64,000 bases of DNA from Rhipicephalus microplus. Its lineage: Eukaryota; Arthropoda; Arachnida; Ixodida; Ixodidae. Each line of letters begins with the position of its first letter. The stretch's first letter is position 1. The translations under genes and the position numbers were made by a program. The notes under the pieces were generated by a model. It did not search any database. It saw only the letters and a list, made by a program, of their open reading frames with translations, and was not told the DNA's origin. Positions 10,669 through 22,714 of the stretch are shown piece after piece. The DNA lies in contig NC_134710.1 of the NCBI RefSeq assembly GCF_043290135.1, forward strand, positions 5,833,821 to 5,897,820, read 5' to 3'.

Positions 10669-11889
10669 GAATAACTCATGACCAAGCAGAGTAAATTAAC
10701 TTTTATTTACCATGTTAGGTTTCCAGATATAAGCGATAGTCTATTCAGAAGAATAGTGATAAATGCATCACTCGGAAACAAACGTCTTCCAACATAAATT
10801 GTCGGAAAGGAATCAAGCGATGTGCCACCAAGTGAAATGCTCCAAAAGATGGAACCATCACTTTTTGCAGTTTCTCTTAAATTTCTTGGGAGCTGATGAA
10901 CCTAAACTGTCAGCGTGAAGCGGTTAATGAGAAGAAAGCACCGTCTGTAGACACTCCAGGCATAAACACCGCACATTTGTCCATAACAAGTATAGTTCAG
11001 GCTTCACTATTACAGTTCACGCGGAAGAAACGTACGTCAGTAACAGGGACGTCGCGAGAAATTTTCTTGATGTATATTCACGCCTCTTGGTGTATATTCA
11101 CGCTTGCTTTTGTGCACGTGTATACACACATGCGAAATCCAAATTTTCGGGGATAAGAATTACAGCACCTTGGGTATGACTTGCCCAGAAACAAGCATAT
11201 ATGCAAAAAATACACTGGTCACCACTGCTAACAGTGGTTGGCAGTGGGGAGATATGCAACCATGGCCATCAGTGAACACAGCAGGAAATGCAAAATAAAA
11301 CATGCATTGACTTGTAAAAATAAGTATTTAATTTTTGCTCTTGCATATTCTATTATCGAACATTCCGCACGCTTGTCAATTCTCATACGAGATATGTGAG
11401 AACGACCTTAATGATTCCAGAGGCTTTGTTGGTTGATACTGTTTGCACATGGTAATTGGACAATAACACATAATTCTGTCACAACAAAAGCTGTAATAGC
11501 AATGCGAGAAATGAGCGAATTAGTACTGTCACAGTATCGTGTCAAGATTTTATTGCATGCTTTAAAAAAAAGAAAAAAAAAAGAAAAAAATTGTGCACCA
11601 CTAATTCATAGCAGAGCTGGTGGGCTCCTGGCTGATCCTGGCTTGGCTCGGCTTACCAACCTCAGATACAACTCAATAAGTCCTGAGAGGCCCCACCCAG
11701 ACGACTGAAGCGCGACAGCTGATCACCTCCGCAAGTAACGAAATAACCCTATCCGACTCATGACGTCAGTCTAGAGTGCGCGCCCATTGGTGTACGCTTG
11801 TATGCATTTGTTTTCAAAGAGGGAAACGCCAGTGACTTCTAAGCTGTATCTGACTATCGCTATTATACAATACTATGAAAAATTTGACA
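10669..11889. other. No gene seen
   Basis: AT-rich. An A/G-rich tract lies at 11563-11590. The ORFs are short and featureless. Confidence 0.4.
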
Positions 11890-12410
11890 CATGCCTATGC
11901 TCCCTGGTGCGAATTTCCTGCTGCTTTCTGTGGGCAGCTGCTGGTTTGTGCTAATTTCAGGTGGAATCCGCAGGTAACCAGCTGGTTTCCTTCTGGTTTC
12001 CTTCTGGTTACACAAGTCCCAGCAGAATTCTCACTGGTATTCTGCCGCTTCCAGCAGGCAGCATGGTGACTGTACTAGTGCCAGCAAGGTTCTGCACTCG
12101 TTCTGGCCACATTTTTTTCCTGCTGAAACCAGCAGGCAACCTGCTCGTTTTTAATTGGCTTCAACTGATTCCAGCAGCGCACATGAAAGTAGGAGTGAAT
12201 TCACAGCTTTCTATCCTGGCCTTCAGCTACAAATGGCTCTCCAGACTTATAATCTTTCATTCCCAGCTGGCCCGGATTGAGAATCTTTCTGAGCTCCCAA
12301 TGGCCTTTGCAGCTCGAAATAAAAAGCATTTCTGGCTGGTATTTCCAGCAAGAAGTTTTCCTGATCCAGCTGAGAAGTTGTATTTGCAGCTTGCATTTCC
12401 ATTTTATCGA
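11890..12410. repeat. Degenerate CCAGCAGG/CTGGTTTC repeat field
   Basis: About 500 bp in which CAGCTGG, CCAGCAGG, TTCTGG and CTGGTTTC recur every 10-30 bp, with a short exact tandem, CTGGTTTCCTTCTGGTTTCC, near 11981-12006. The period drifts too much for a simple minisatellite. The frame at 11961-12413 stays open for 150 codons because of this composition; I do not regard it as a gene. Confidence 0.5.
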
Positions 12411-12670
12411 TGATTATTTTTTTTTAACCATGAGAATTGTAACCATAAAAATTTTACGCCAGAAGACTAAGTACCATACACATTTGAAAAAGAAAATGAG
12501 TGACTTTTATACAATTATACAAAAATACAAGAAGCACTAAAAGAAATATTTATAAAAAATGGTACAATTAGGGCATGGTACCAGTAAGGAAGTACACCAT
12601 AACTTTTTTCTTCACACTGCTTTTAGCATTACTTTGTTCTAAAACTTCACGGACATAAATGTTGTGGAAT

Positions 12671-15240
12671 CATCATCATCAGCCTGTTTCTCGGGTAAGT
12701 TAATTAAGCAAGGGCATCTCCCATAATCTGCCAATCTACTCGTTCCTGTGCTCTCTGCTGTAACATTATACCTGCAAGCTTGTTAATCTCATTGGCCCAC
12801 CTATCTTTCCGTCTCCCCCATTGTGGGTTTGCCTCCTCTAAAAATACAGTCAGTTATCCTTATTGACCAGTGAGTATCCTGCCTACACTCTACATGCCCG
12901 GCCTATGTCCATTTCTTTTCCTTGATCTCAGCTGTGATATCCTTAACCCCCGTTTGTTCTCTGATCCACTCTGCTCTCTTCTTGTCTCTTAAGGTTACAC
13001 GTATCATTTTCCTTTCCAATGCTCGCTGCGTCGTCATCAATTTAAGCTGAACCCTCTGTGTAAGCCTCCAGGCTTCTGCTCCGTAGGTAAATACTGGCAA
13101 GATGCTACTGTTATATACCTTCCTCTTGAGAGTTAGTGGCAGATTACCATTCGTGACATCCTTGGTAGCATTTCGGCGTGCACACAGTGGATGGGAGAAC
13201 GGAAGGCTAGAAGACAAACTTTCCATTCATTTTATTACCAGTCATGATTTGAGAATGCTTGCTGAATGTGATCCAGCCCATTCTTATTCTAGTTAATTCA
13301 CTCTCATGGTTCGGCTCCGCGGTTACTATCTGCCTGAAGTAGACATATTCCTTTACCACTTCCAGCGTCTCTACACCTATTGCAAAAGACTGTTTTCTGC
13401 CGAGACTGTTGCCCATTGCTTTAGTTTTGTGCATATTATTTTTCAAACCTTCTCTCCTGCTTTTCTTGTCCAGTTCAATAATCATGAGTTGCAATTCGTC
13501 CCTTGCATTACTCATCAAGACAACATTTCTAAGATACTTTCAAATTGACTCTTATCTCCAACTCTTCCCAACCTACGGCCCTGAAAACATTCTGTAAACA
13601 CGCGGTGAATAGCATTGGAGAGATTGTGTCTCCCTGCCTTATACTTGGGATTCTGTCACTTTCTTTATGAGAACTATGGTGGCTGTGGATCCGCCAGATT
13701 TTTTCCACTATGTTTATATAGGGTTTGTCGATTCCCTGATTTTATAATGCATGCATCACTGCTAATGTCTCGACTGAGTCAAACACCTATTCATAATCTA
13801 TGAAGGCTTAGTATAAGGGCTGGTTGTATTCCGCGCGTTTCTCTATCACCTAACTGATACTAGTATAAATATGGTCTATTGTGGAGCAGCCTGTACGAAA
13901 TCCTGCTTGGCCCTTTGGTTGATTCAACTCTAATATCGTCTTAATTCTATTAGCTATTGTTTTTGCAAATAGTTTATAGAGAACGGAGAGTAAGCTGATC
14001 GGCCTGTAATTTTTAAAGTCCATGACGTCTCCTTTCTTATGGATTAAGATGATGTTTCTTCCAAGACTCTGGTACCCTACTCGTCAAGAGACACTTCTTT
14101 ATATGAAACGACCAGTTTTTTTTTTTTTTTTTTTTAACACAATTTCACCTCCACCTTTCAGCAGGTCCATTCCTACCTTATTCTCACCAGTGGCTTTGCC
14201 TCTTTGCATACCTTCTACGACTTTTCTTACTTCCCCTGCCGGTATTGGTACGATGTCGAATTCCTCCGGGCTATTATTGCTTCCTTCAATATCATCCTGG
14301 CTGTTTCGGCTTCTGTACAGCTCTCTGTAGAACTCACCTGCCACCTCAACTATCCTTTTCATATTGATTATGAATTACATTCCCTCCCTCGTCCTTTAAT
14401 GGATACATCAGACGGTTGCCTATGCACAAGTTTGCCTTCACAGATTTTAGGCATCTGCCACTTTTGCAGCCTGCTCAATTTTATCTATGTTATACTTTTT
14501 TATGTCTCTGCTACCTTACACCTATTGATTAACTTCGAAAGCTCCACTAGCTCTATTCAGCCGTTCACATTTGAGGCTTTCATGGTTTGTCATCTCTTAA
14601 TGAGATTATTTTGTCTCCTGGGAAGGTATGCCAGTGTCTTGTCTAGTGACTGTACTTCTGACTTTTATTGCAAACTCTTTGATGATACCAGTAAGATTAT
14701 CCTTCATTGTGTCAACGCTAATGTCTTTTACCGCATTTAGAGCCGCGAATCTGAAGCGAAACTCTCTATTTTTGTACTTTCCCTTTCATCGTTCGCTCAT
14801 TAACTGGCTTCTTGCGTATCAGTTCATGCCTTCACTTTTTTAAATCTAGATGAATTTGAGCTGTTACCATTCTATAGTCACTACGTTGGGTCTTGCAGAC
14901 TACTTCTACATCGTGTAGTAGACGAGGTATTGATTATAACAACGTTTGCTTTCCTTAAGTTGTTCTGAATAAAGGTAATTGAAAACAGTTTAATTGTAGA
15001 TCATAAGGAGTATCGCTTGGGTAGCAATGGTCTGTGTAACTGCCAACAGTGCTTCCTATTTCATTGACGATATATAAGGCGAGTGTAAATCTTTCATTGC
15101 CACACCTATTAACATCGATCACCGGTGATCGACGCTTTTGGATCGTCAATTTGGTAATGTTAAACTTGTTTCTTGTGCACCTGGGCTTTCTAGTAGTTAG
15201 TCCAGCCACTCAACTTTCACAATATATATTAATTTGCCCA
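12671..15240 (-). mobile_element. RTE-clade LINE, long but broken copy
   Basis: Read on the minus strand from 15240 downwards, pieces of endonuclease C-terminus and linker come first (14870-14400: SDYRMVTAQIHLDLKK in one frame, KDISVDTMKDNLTG in another). Next is the block before RT at 14362-14099 (VAGEFYRELYRSRNS, EEFDIVPIPAGEVRKVVEGM). RT itself runs from ~14040 (DFKNYRPISLLSVLYKLF) to 13210. The C-terminal block is at 13226-12903 (VFTYGAEAWRLT, RALERKMIRVTLRDKKRAEW). The 3' end is a GATGATGATG tail at 12671. An 18-T run at 14112-14130 and many frameshifts show that it is dead. The same family occurs at 57395-58698. Confidence 0.82.
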
Positions 15241-15631
15241 TTTTAATAACACAGTGATTTTTGACAGACCTTAGCGCGAACCAATGTGCGTGCATTGTTT
15301 GAAAAGAGAATAGGCTGGAAAACTTGACAGAAGTGCGTGCCCCTCGTGATTATGCTGCAGTATCATCGAAGTTCTGAAATGAAAATAATCTTTGCAAAAC
15401 AAATATCAAATTAAAGCATCAGCTTCACAGTTTGACCATCTTGAGCAGTACTAATTGCCAGAAATCTATGCCAACTATGCAATAGAGAGCTGTTCCTAGG
15501 AGTCAGGTAAAATTTGTTCAACAAAACATAATTACGAAGGTCCGCCGCGCATTTAAGGTGTTGAGGCGGCCTTCTCTGACAGTTTGATCCAGCAGCTTTA
15601 GTTATGAGCTTAGAGTTTGAGGATGACAGCG
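15241..15631. other. No gene seen
   Basis: No ORF or repeat boundary that I can support. Confidence 0.4.
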
Positions 15632-15643
15632 CAGCTTCAAGTT

Positions 15644-15886
15644 ATTGATATGATATGTGGGGTTTAACGTCCCAAAACCACCATATGATTATGAGAGACG
15701 CCGCAGTGGAGGGCTCCGGAAATTTTGACAACTTGGGGTTCTTAAACGTGCACCCAAATCTGAGCACACGGGCCTACAATTCCGCCTCCATCGGAAATGC
15801 AGCCACCACCGCTGGGATTCGAACCCGCGACCTATGGGTCAGCAGCCGAGTACCTTATCCACTAGACCACTGCGGCGGGGCTAGTT
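15644..15886 (-). mobile_element. Ruka-type tRNA-derived SINE, copy 3
   Basis: Same structure as the copies at 1962 and 2990. The 12-bp target duplication CAGCTTCAAGTT lies at 15632-15643 and 15887-15898. The tail is short (ATTGATATGATATG) and the head keeps GGGTTCGAATCCCAG as its B-box on the minus strand. Confidence 0.92.
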
Positions 15887-15898
15887 CAGCTTCAAGTT

Positions 15899-16716
15899 TT
15901 ATGACGACGATATTTTTGCGTCAGCCTGAGACATCCGCAGCTGTTCTTGGGTTTGTTTTGTTTACATCCTCAAGTTGCACCTCTGCCGCAAGTGCGTAAG
16001 CTGCTGACCTGTGTGCACAATCTTATAGCTACTCTGGTTACATGCGTGGTTCACACTTCACTGGGGCGCGGTGTGCAGGCGCTGGCTGCAGAGCTTCTCC
16101 TAACGACAACAAGGCCCCCCGGAGAACATTTTGGCCCCGACTACAGAGCAGTGTGAAACGTTATATAACTGCGTGTGATATTGTCCTTTTGCTAATACGA
16201 TATGTGCAAAAACGCAAGCAAATATGATTGGATGCATATATTGGAACGCCAGCCTATGCGGAGGACGTGGCTTATGAAAAGAGGTGAAGCTATCTGAATT
16301 AGCAAACTTCATTGGAAATCTCATTTATAGAGAGATTATTCAGATCACAGGCATCCATCTATATTAGGAAAGCTGGAGACTTTTATCGCAAGACGACAAA
16401 AATTTACTTACAAAAGTGTACGAGTACACTCGTGTCTCACAAAAAAACATGCAATGCTTCCCCACATGATACGAGCAACGAAGCAGCGCCTTGGTTCTGA
16501 CTTTCTTCCTCTATGTGAAGAAAAACATTTTTTACAACATTCATTATTTTTCGTAATGTTTCTGGCTCATTTATCTAAAAAATTTATATTCAGATTTTTT
16601 TAAATATTTCTGCATATAGAGTGTTATTTATTGCAATGCTTACCAGCTGGCAACCAATTCTACACTTTTTGGAAATTTTCTTATTTGAAAATATTTTTGC
16701 TGCTCTACAACATATA
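15899..16716. other. No gene seen
   Basis: Mixed-composition sequence without a domain-bearing ORF. Confidence 0.4.
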
Positions 16717-17765
16717 CAGTAAAACCTCGTTAATTTGAAGTCACTTGGGCCGCGAGAAAGCTTCAAATTAACTGGGTTTTTAATTTAACTGAACATACAA
16801 AAAGTGGGATGCAAGGAACTTAGAACTATTCAAAGTAATCAGTGCTCATCGTTTGCAGTGCCGGCTAGCTTGCGACTTCAAAGGTTATGTTTTCCAGCAA
16901 TACCTGGTCTTTATTTTGCCACAAACATGGAGGAACGATGAGCCTCGCTGGTGCCACTGAAATGTGCGCCTGCAGAATACTGAAATGTGCGCCTGCAGAA
17001 AACAAGACATCTTCACTGCAACACAGTAGTGACATGTGGGCAGCATGTCACATGCACTTCGCTGCGTCAGCACGTCATGAGGCGACCACTCGCTTATTCT
17101 TTTATCTATTATAATTATGAATTTAGTAATACCCAGTATGATGAAGCTCACGATGTGTTCTAAATGGAAAAAATGATCTTTAAAACTTTCGAACTTAGTT
17201 TTCGAAGTAGGTGTTGCTGGCAAGAACACCGCCAGCAGTGCAAAAACACGAATTGCTGGAGCAACCGGCAATTAGAGGTTCGCATACATTGCGATTTCTG
17301 CTAAACTGTTCTTTATGAATTTCTTCACAATCCCAGAAAGAATGGGCAAACCATGACCCGCTGACGTTGCAAGAAACATACAATAAGGTGCCCGCATGTC
17401 ACCACTGTATTGCAGTGAAGCATGGCTCATTTTCCACAGCTGCACGTTTTGGTCGACTACGAGACTATTTTTTCTTTTTTTGCACTAGAAGTAGCGAGAC
17501 TGGGGTGCTTCAGCTGCCACTCATTAGTATCGATACATTGCATTGCCTTGTGGCAAATAATGGCCATCGTTTTTGCGGATTCACGGCGAAATCGGGATCT
17601 GGAACAGGCACATGGCACCCAAAGTTTTCAAGTTAACCGGACTGGTGCCGGCCGCCGCTTTAAATTATCCACTCTAACTTACATTAGAAAATACGAGACT
17701 GCAGAAATCCTTCGAATTAAGCGAAATTTCGAAATAACCGAGTTCAAATTAACGAGGTTTTACTG
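16717..17765. mobile_element. Tigger-type MITE, 1.05 kb, TA target duplication
   Basis: Left end CAGTAAAACCTCGTTAATTT (from 16717). The right end in reverse from 17765 is the same 20 bases, and both continue GAA. Outside lies TA on each side (16715-16716, 17766-17767). The subterminal regions repeat CGAAATTTCGAAATAACCG- and TTCAAATTAACTGGG-like motifs. The interior has no transposase homology, so it is a non-autonomous derivative. The near-perfect ends suggest a fairly recent insertion compared with the 21.1-kb relative. Confidence 0.9.
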
Positions 17766-20024
17766 TATATATCCTTTTTAAGAGCATTTCATCAAGCAAA
17801 GTTTGGTATACTTCAATGCGTGCTGGATTATTTTTCAAACTGGCAAAAACGATCTTCCCGAGACATACTAAAAATAACCTTTTTTGTGCGGTAACAAAAG
17901 AGTTAAGATAGTATAATTGGTAGACAGTAAGTATCTGAAGCTTGCCGAAACATGAAAGGGAAATGATTTGCTCAGCAGGACATTTTCTTTCCTTGAAGTG
18001 CTGCTGTTGACAAAAACAATTCCAGCTGCATATACAGTGCACACAGCACGAGTGACGTATAACAAGGTTTGAATTCATAATTGAAGATGATCTAGAATTT
18101 TCGACACACTGTCTACAGACAACTTTTCACAACCATGATCTAAAGTGCCCCATATGGCTGGGTTGCACAAGATATCAATTAAAAAAAATCGCTTTCATTT
18201 GAGCTTTCCTGTAGATGTGCACAGTGTTGACACGGCGTTAACTCGCCGATGTAAATGTTCAACTAAGGTTTAGTCATAGCAGAGTCCTTCAATTTTTTTC
18301 TGGTCACGAAACTCCGCCCGAAGGTTGATATAGGGACAAAATCTGTCGCTAGAGGCGCCACCCGTCGTATGGGGGTTACAAGCCGCCGCCACTGCTGGGC
18401 TTGTATGCGCACTGCGGCCGACGTTTCGACGCGATTATGTGCGTGCTGTTCTTCCTGTTACCTTTTTTTAAACGTCTTTGAACGCATCAATGCCACCAGA
18501 TAAATAAGTTGAAACGGGATCCAGTGTCGACGACGAATCAGGGCTGTTTACTTTGGAACGCACGCGTAGTTTACTTGGAAGTGCGGGCCCACCTTATAAA
18601 CAGCAGCGCATTAAAAGTGTTCTCACACCGCGCGATAACGCATTGTGTCAATAATGGTCTCATAGCCCAATTATATGCTTACTTACGATGCCTCGAAGCG
18701 GTACTTGCGAGCTATAGCTCGCAAGTGTTGAAAGACGATGTTTATGCTCCATGCTCTTGATGCGAGCAGCTACTGCTTGATCTGCTCGACAACATGTTTG
18801 TATTTGCGCCCGGCCAAAAGGCGATTATGTTTATGCGATAGGTGAGCTTTATATTTTGGTAGGGCCGCTAATAGGGGGAGGAAGGTGAACGAAATGAAAC
18901 ACGACTGGGTAGTACAGGAGCAATCACATTGGTTTATATCCGGCTCGCCTCTCGCGCGCTGCTACCCAAGTATTCAAATGAACTGAATGATTGAGCCAGA
19001 AGTTTTATTCCAGACCTTTCAATTGAGTTTATACCCAAATGCATAGTTGTTTTGGACACACGTTTGTGAGCGCCGATCGCTTTTTTGACGCGGGGGCTTT
19101 CGATGCCGAGGGCTTTCGCGACCGCTCTAAACGTGCCCAACATTTGATTGATCACTTATTTCCACACAGTTTACACGGGACACCCGCCGCTTGACGTTTC
19201 CTTGTGTTTACTGTTTAGGGCATTATTATTTACCGGCCGACAACCCATGATTTCTCCGGGAACGGAAGTACAGCAGCCTAATCTGGAAGTTCCTTTTGAT
19301 GCCAGTGCTAGTCGCTTGGCCGCCTCTGCCACTACCGAGGTACCTCATCACACATTAGTTTTTATTTTTTGGGTGGGAGGGGGGGAAGGGCGTTTATGAT
19401 TTCAGGCATGCAATAAATCTTAAACTTGGTGCTAATGATACGCCACCTAGTAGTCAGGTGTGTACTTATGAATGGGAGATTCACATATGGTGCATGTAAT
19501 GGGGAGAAAGTTGGAAAACATTTATTTACACAAAATACACTGAGAACAACACTTTGGAGAAAAAAAGCACTAGAAACTATTGCAGCTGTTCTGAGCAATG
19601 TTACACAATCTGTGACTCTACTGTACAATGTGTATTTCGTTTCATTAACAGCTGCACTCTGCCTTAGCTCACTGCCTAAAATAAACTGTATTTGAATATA
19701 CACTATTTACACTATATGCAGATAAATATGAATAGTACGAAAATATTACAGTGTAATGTATACAAGATATACAACACTATATACAAATGGGAAGGCGTGC
19801 TCACATACACAGCCATTATGCTTAACACTGTGGCTTCCGCCCACCACTTGCAGGGCATGAACTGCGCACAGTTGCCCGCGAGGCTTTGTTTTTTTTTTTC
19901 GAGTGAAGAAATGTAATCTACATCTAAAAAAAAGTGTACAACCACAGCTGTTGTCCCTAAAAAGTGCAACAGACACTTCTCCTGCCGAGTCGGTGTTGAC
20001 ATTTTGGCATTCCACTGCTGCGCA
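17766..20024. other. 2.26 kb without a recognisable gene
   Basis: Short ORFs only (for example 18509-18760 plus, 18934-19155 minus), none with a recognisable domain. If the THAP ORF at 20025-20414 is a gene, its 3' UTR would lie at the right end of this stretch. A perfect palindrome sits at 18703-18726. Confidence 0.4.
18703..18726. repeat. 24-bp perfect palindrome
   Basis: ACTTGCGAGCTA followed immediately by its exact reverse complement TAGCTCGCAAGT, with no spacer. It could be a dimeric protein-binding site or the fold point of an old inverted repeat. There is no gene context to decide. Confidence 0.6.
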
Positions 20025-20414
20025 TTACGGTGACAATTCGCGCCGCCTCTTCGCTGGTTGCCTCTGAGTCGCAGGCCGTGAACGCGGTTTCGGCTTTGTC
20101 AGGTACGCCGGGAGCCCGTCAAAAATTCTTGGAACGGCGTTCGTGCGAAGCCTCGGTCTCTCTCGCTGAAGCGACACGACCACCCCGTTCACGATGTGCT
20201 TGTCGGTTCTCACAACGTCGCTAGCAGCAAAATGCTTTTCGCACACCCGAACGTTCTTACTTTCGAAGCTGAAACCGCCAGCTTCCAACCGCGGTATAGC
20301 TCGCTTCCATTTCTCTCGGAGTTCGGCGCTACTTGGGAAACAGAAGAGCAACGCCTTTTCTTTGTTGCTTCGGTATCCGGAGCTGCAACCCGTCACACAG
20401 CACGTCTTAGGCAT
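20025..20414 (-). CDS. THAP-domain protein, 129 codons, intact
   Basis: Starts MPKTCCVTGCSSGYR and carries a complete THAP zinc finger over residues 1-~108. It has the C-x4-C of the C2CH motif, a conserved Trp in REKWKRAI, VCEKHFAASDV with the second Cys-His pair, then RERPRLRTNAVPRIFDGLPA with the C-terminal AVP-type motif. A basic tail, KPKPRSRPATQRQPAKRRRE, follows and could be a nuclear localisation signal. THAP domains bind DNA and occur in host transcription factors and in P-element-like and other transposases. There is no stop or frameshift, unlike the relative at 24415-24760. No second domain follows in frame; a downstream exon cannot be excluded. The upstream DNA is CpG-rich. It may be a small host gene, a first exon, or a well-preserved transposase exon. 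Confidence 0.72.
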   Translation of the reverse strand: MPKTCCVTGCSSGYRSNKEKALLFCFPSSAELREKWKRAIPRLEAGGFSFESKNVRVCEKHFAASDVVRTDKHIVNGVVVSLQRERPRLRTNAVPRIFDGLPAYLTKPKPRSRPATQRQPAKRRRELSP

Positions 20415-20640
20415 TGTTCATTCGAATTTTCATGCCATCCACCTTGAGCACGGTGCACTGGCACATGAAGTTCGCGTTTCGCTGATGCAGAAACCGCGAG
20501 CTGCCACCACACAACGCCTTCGGGATGCCGCCGCGGCCAGTGCGTTCCGCCGGGCGCAGCGGGGCGATGGCCCCCCTAGGACGGCTTGCGCCGCGTAGCG
20601 GCCGCTCTTGGCACCATATCAAGCTCTCCCATAGAGTGAC
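20415..20640 (-). promoter_or_regulatory. CpG-rich 5' flank of the THAP ORF
   Basis: Directly upstream of the THAP start codon the sequence is much richer in GC and CpG than its surroundings (20520-20605 contains many CCGCGG/GGCGC words). This fits a promoter, although no TATA box or mapped start is visible. Confidence 0.3.
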
Positions 20641-21095
20641 GGAGAAGTTTCGTGACCAGAACGGTATTAAGGGACTGTGGTCATAGTATGCAAACAGGTA
20701 GCCAAAGCATAGGGGTTTACTTCACTGCGAAAAATAGTGTTCTATTTCGAGCACTCCCCATTTTCTGCCACAGTCAAACCACAGTGAACTTTGCTAGCTT
20801 TGCCTCTCTCCTTTTTAAGGGCTCTAGAGGCTAGCGCCACCACAAAGATTGCCGCAATGCTACTGTCACTAGCATTGATTAGAATTGCCGTAATTTTCAT
20901 TGACATCTTGGAAGCATTATTCTTGCATCTTTTCTTTGTGCTTTCAACACTAATGTTGAATAATGACCTACTATATAATATAAATACATTATAAAAAAAG
21001 TAGTATTTTTCATTTACAGGGAACACTAGTACAAATGGGGGCCCCATGTAACGTAAAAATTATCATGATGCCATAGGGCCGTAGTCAAATACAGT
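20641..21095. other. No gene seen
   Basis: AT-rich, no supported feature. Confidence 0.4.
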
Positions 21096-21272
21096 ACACT
21101 CGAACCTCGGCATAACAAACTCAAGTGTAACGAATTATTGGTTATAACGAAGTAAGTGACCAGTAGCTTTGCCATAACTACAGTGTTACACATAATCCTT
21201 TATAACAAACTTTCAGATATAACGAAGTATTTTCATGGCAGATGCAACTTTGTTATAATGAGGTTTCAGTGT
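21096..21272. mobile_element. Short Tigger-type MITE (~177 bp)
   Basis: The left end ACACTCGAACCTCGGCATAA and the right end in reverse, ACACTGAAACCTCATTATAA, match with several substitutions. Inside are repeated TATAACGAAGTA-type subterminal motifs. There is no coding content. It is more diverged than the element at 16717-17765. Confidence 0.65.
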
Positions 21273-22579
21273 TGATAAAGGCTAGTCGTGGAGTCTTTTC
21301 AAATAAGATTGGCACAATGAAATACTATTTCAAGCATATATCAGATTCTTTAATAAAATGTACTACTTCACATGACCTTTTTGTGCTATGCATGCACTTA
21401 ATGAAATTTCGAAATAGCCGCAGCTGTGGAACTGCAAGCTCTTGATGAAACAAACTTAACACGCACATTGGTACCACTCGAACTCAAAGCATTACGAAGA
21501 TGACGGGTGACAAATGTTCAGCTATGAAGATCCCAACCAAACATGCCTGATTACAGATGGAAAACGATGAATATCCAGCTAGAATTTGCCTTATTTTCAG
21601 CCTCTTTACTTAGCTCCTCATCGCTGAGTTACTAGTAGGCCGACCATCTGCAACTCTGCATTGGAACTATCAGCTATTGCTCTTGTCTCTACCTCATTGT
21701 ATCATCTGCTGGTTCTACCGCCAGCTGCAAATGTGCTAATAAACCAGTAGCTAACCAGAAAAACATTTTCACCTATGTGGTCTCAGTTTTTTATGTGTCT
21801 CTACGTCTTCGATTTCTCTCTCCCTTTCATCCCTTTTTCTCTAGCTCTTTTTTTTCACTCTCTCAGTAGTACTCGGTCTCCCCTCCACTTTTCCCGTCTC
21901 ACTTCCCTTTCCCACCCCCCCTCTTGGCTATACTATACTATGGCTACCCTAAGCTCTGTTAGTGTGCCTAGACAATGCAGTGATTACAATGCTTATATTT
22001 GCGCTGAGGTTATTCGGGTTCGAATCTCATTTCACCTCAATGAAACACTTTTTCCCCCAAGAATTTCTCCCTCTTTCTTTGTTTCCCTGCACTTGTTTGC
22101 TCACCCATCAGACTTGTTGCGTTCCACATTGGACAAAGTGGCATACAAGTAGTGGGACATGCTGGCTGATCATTATATCTAAGAATCTCAACGAATAACA
22201 GCTCTTCAGTAACACAAAATGTTTTTTGCAGGCTTTCAGCTTTCCAGAGCTGACTTGCTGGCACCCTTGAAACATTCATAGCAAGTCTTTAAACAATGAG
22301 ACGAGCTTTCCCAATAAATAGAAGTATAAAGTAGAAAAAGAACCTTCCTACTTTTGCACCTTCCTGCTTTTGGCAGTGGTATGTGAAAGCTATCGGTATA
22401 AAAGCTTGAAATGCAAATTCTGCTGACAAGATAAATGAGGCCGTTGAGTTCCTTCACTAGCCATGCCTGTATGTATATAGTCACCATGAAGATAATTCGA
22501 ACAGGCATAGTGACACCATAGCCACTTCTTGGCTAAAAGCTCATGCAGCACGGATAGCCAACAACACTAACAGAGCTAC
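21273..22579. other. No coding feature; probable first intron of the nuclear receptor gene
   Basis: No second zinc-finger exon is visible on the minus strand here or further left, so the intron of the 22580-22714 exon must be long. Positions 21830-21920 are pyrimidine-rich on the plus strand. Confidence 0.35.
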
Positions 22580-22714
22580 CTTGTCCTTAATGGCGTTTCG
22601 TCGAAAGAAGGCCTTGCACGATTCACATGTGAGGGCACCAAAGTTGAAGCCGAATGCCTTGTCACCACAGACACCACAGAACTTCAGCTCGCCTCTCTCA
22701 CCTCCCCCAGCCAT
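22580..22714 (-). CDS. Hr96-like: Nuclear receptor exon (first zinc finger), HR96/NR1J-like
   Basis: A 135-bp exon, 45 codons, beginning ATG GCT and reading [20 protein letters not shown], then a short linker and [17 protein letters not shown]. The four zinc-binding cysteines of the first DNA-binding finger are present (CGVC and CESC). The P-box ESCKA, which sets half-site choice, is the form known from the HR96/DAF-12/NHR-8 group. The exon is followed by a consensus donor (GACAAG|GTAGCT) and preceded by a pyrimidine run ending TTTTTTACAAG|ATG, so it could be an internal exon whose first codon happens to be the start, or the coding start just after a 5' UTR intron. It ends in phase 0. Family members are ligand-regulated nuclear transcription factors linked to xenobiotic and lipid responses. 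The second finger and ligand-binding domain are not in the window. Confidence 0.85.

Noticed and set aside
14204..14740. 178-codon plus-strand frame
   Set aside because: Antisense to the RTE LINE at 12671-15240, whose own reading on the other strand carries the RT motifs.
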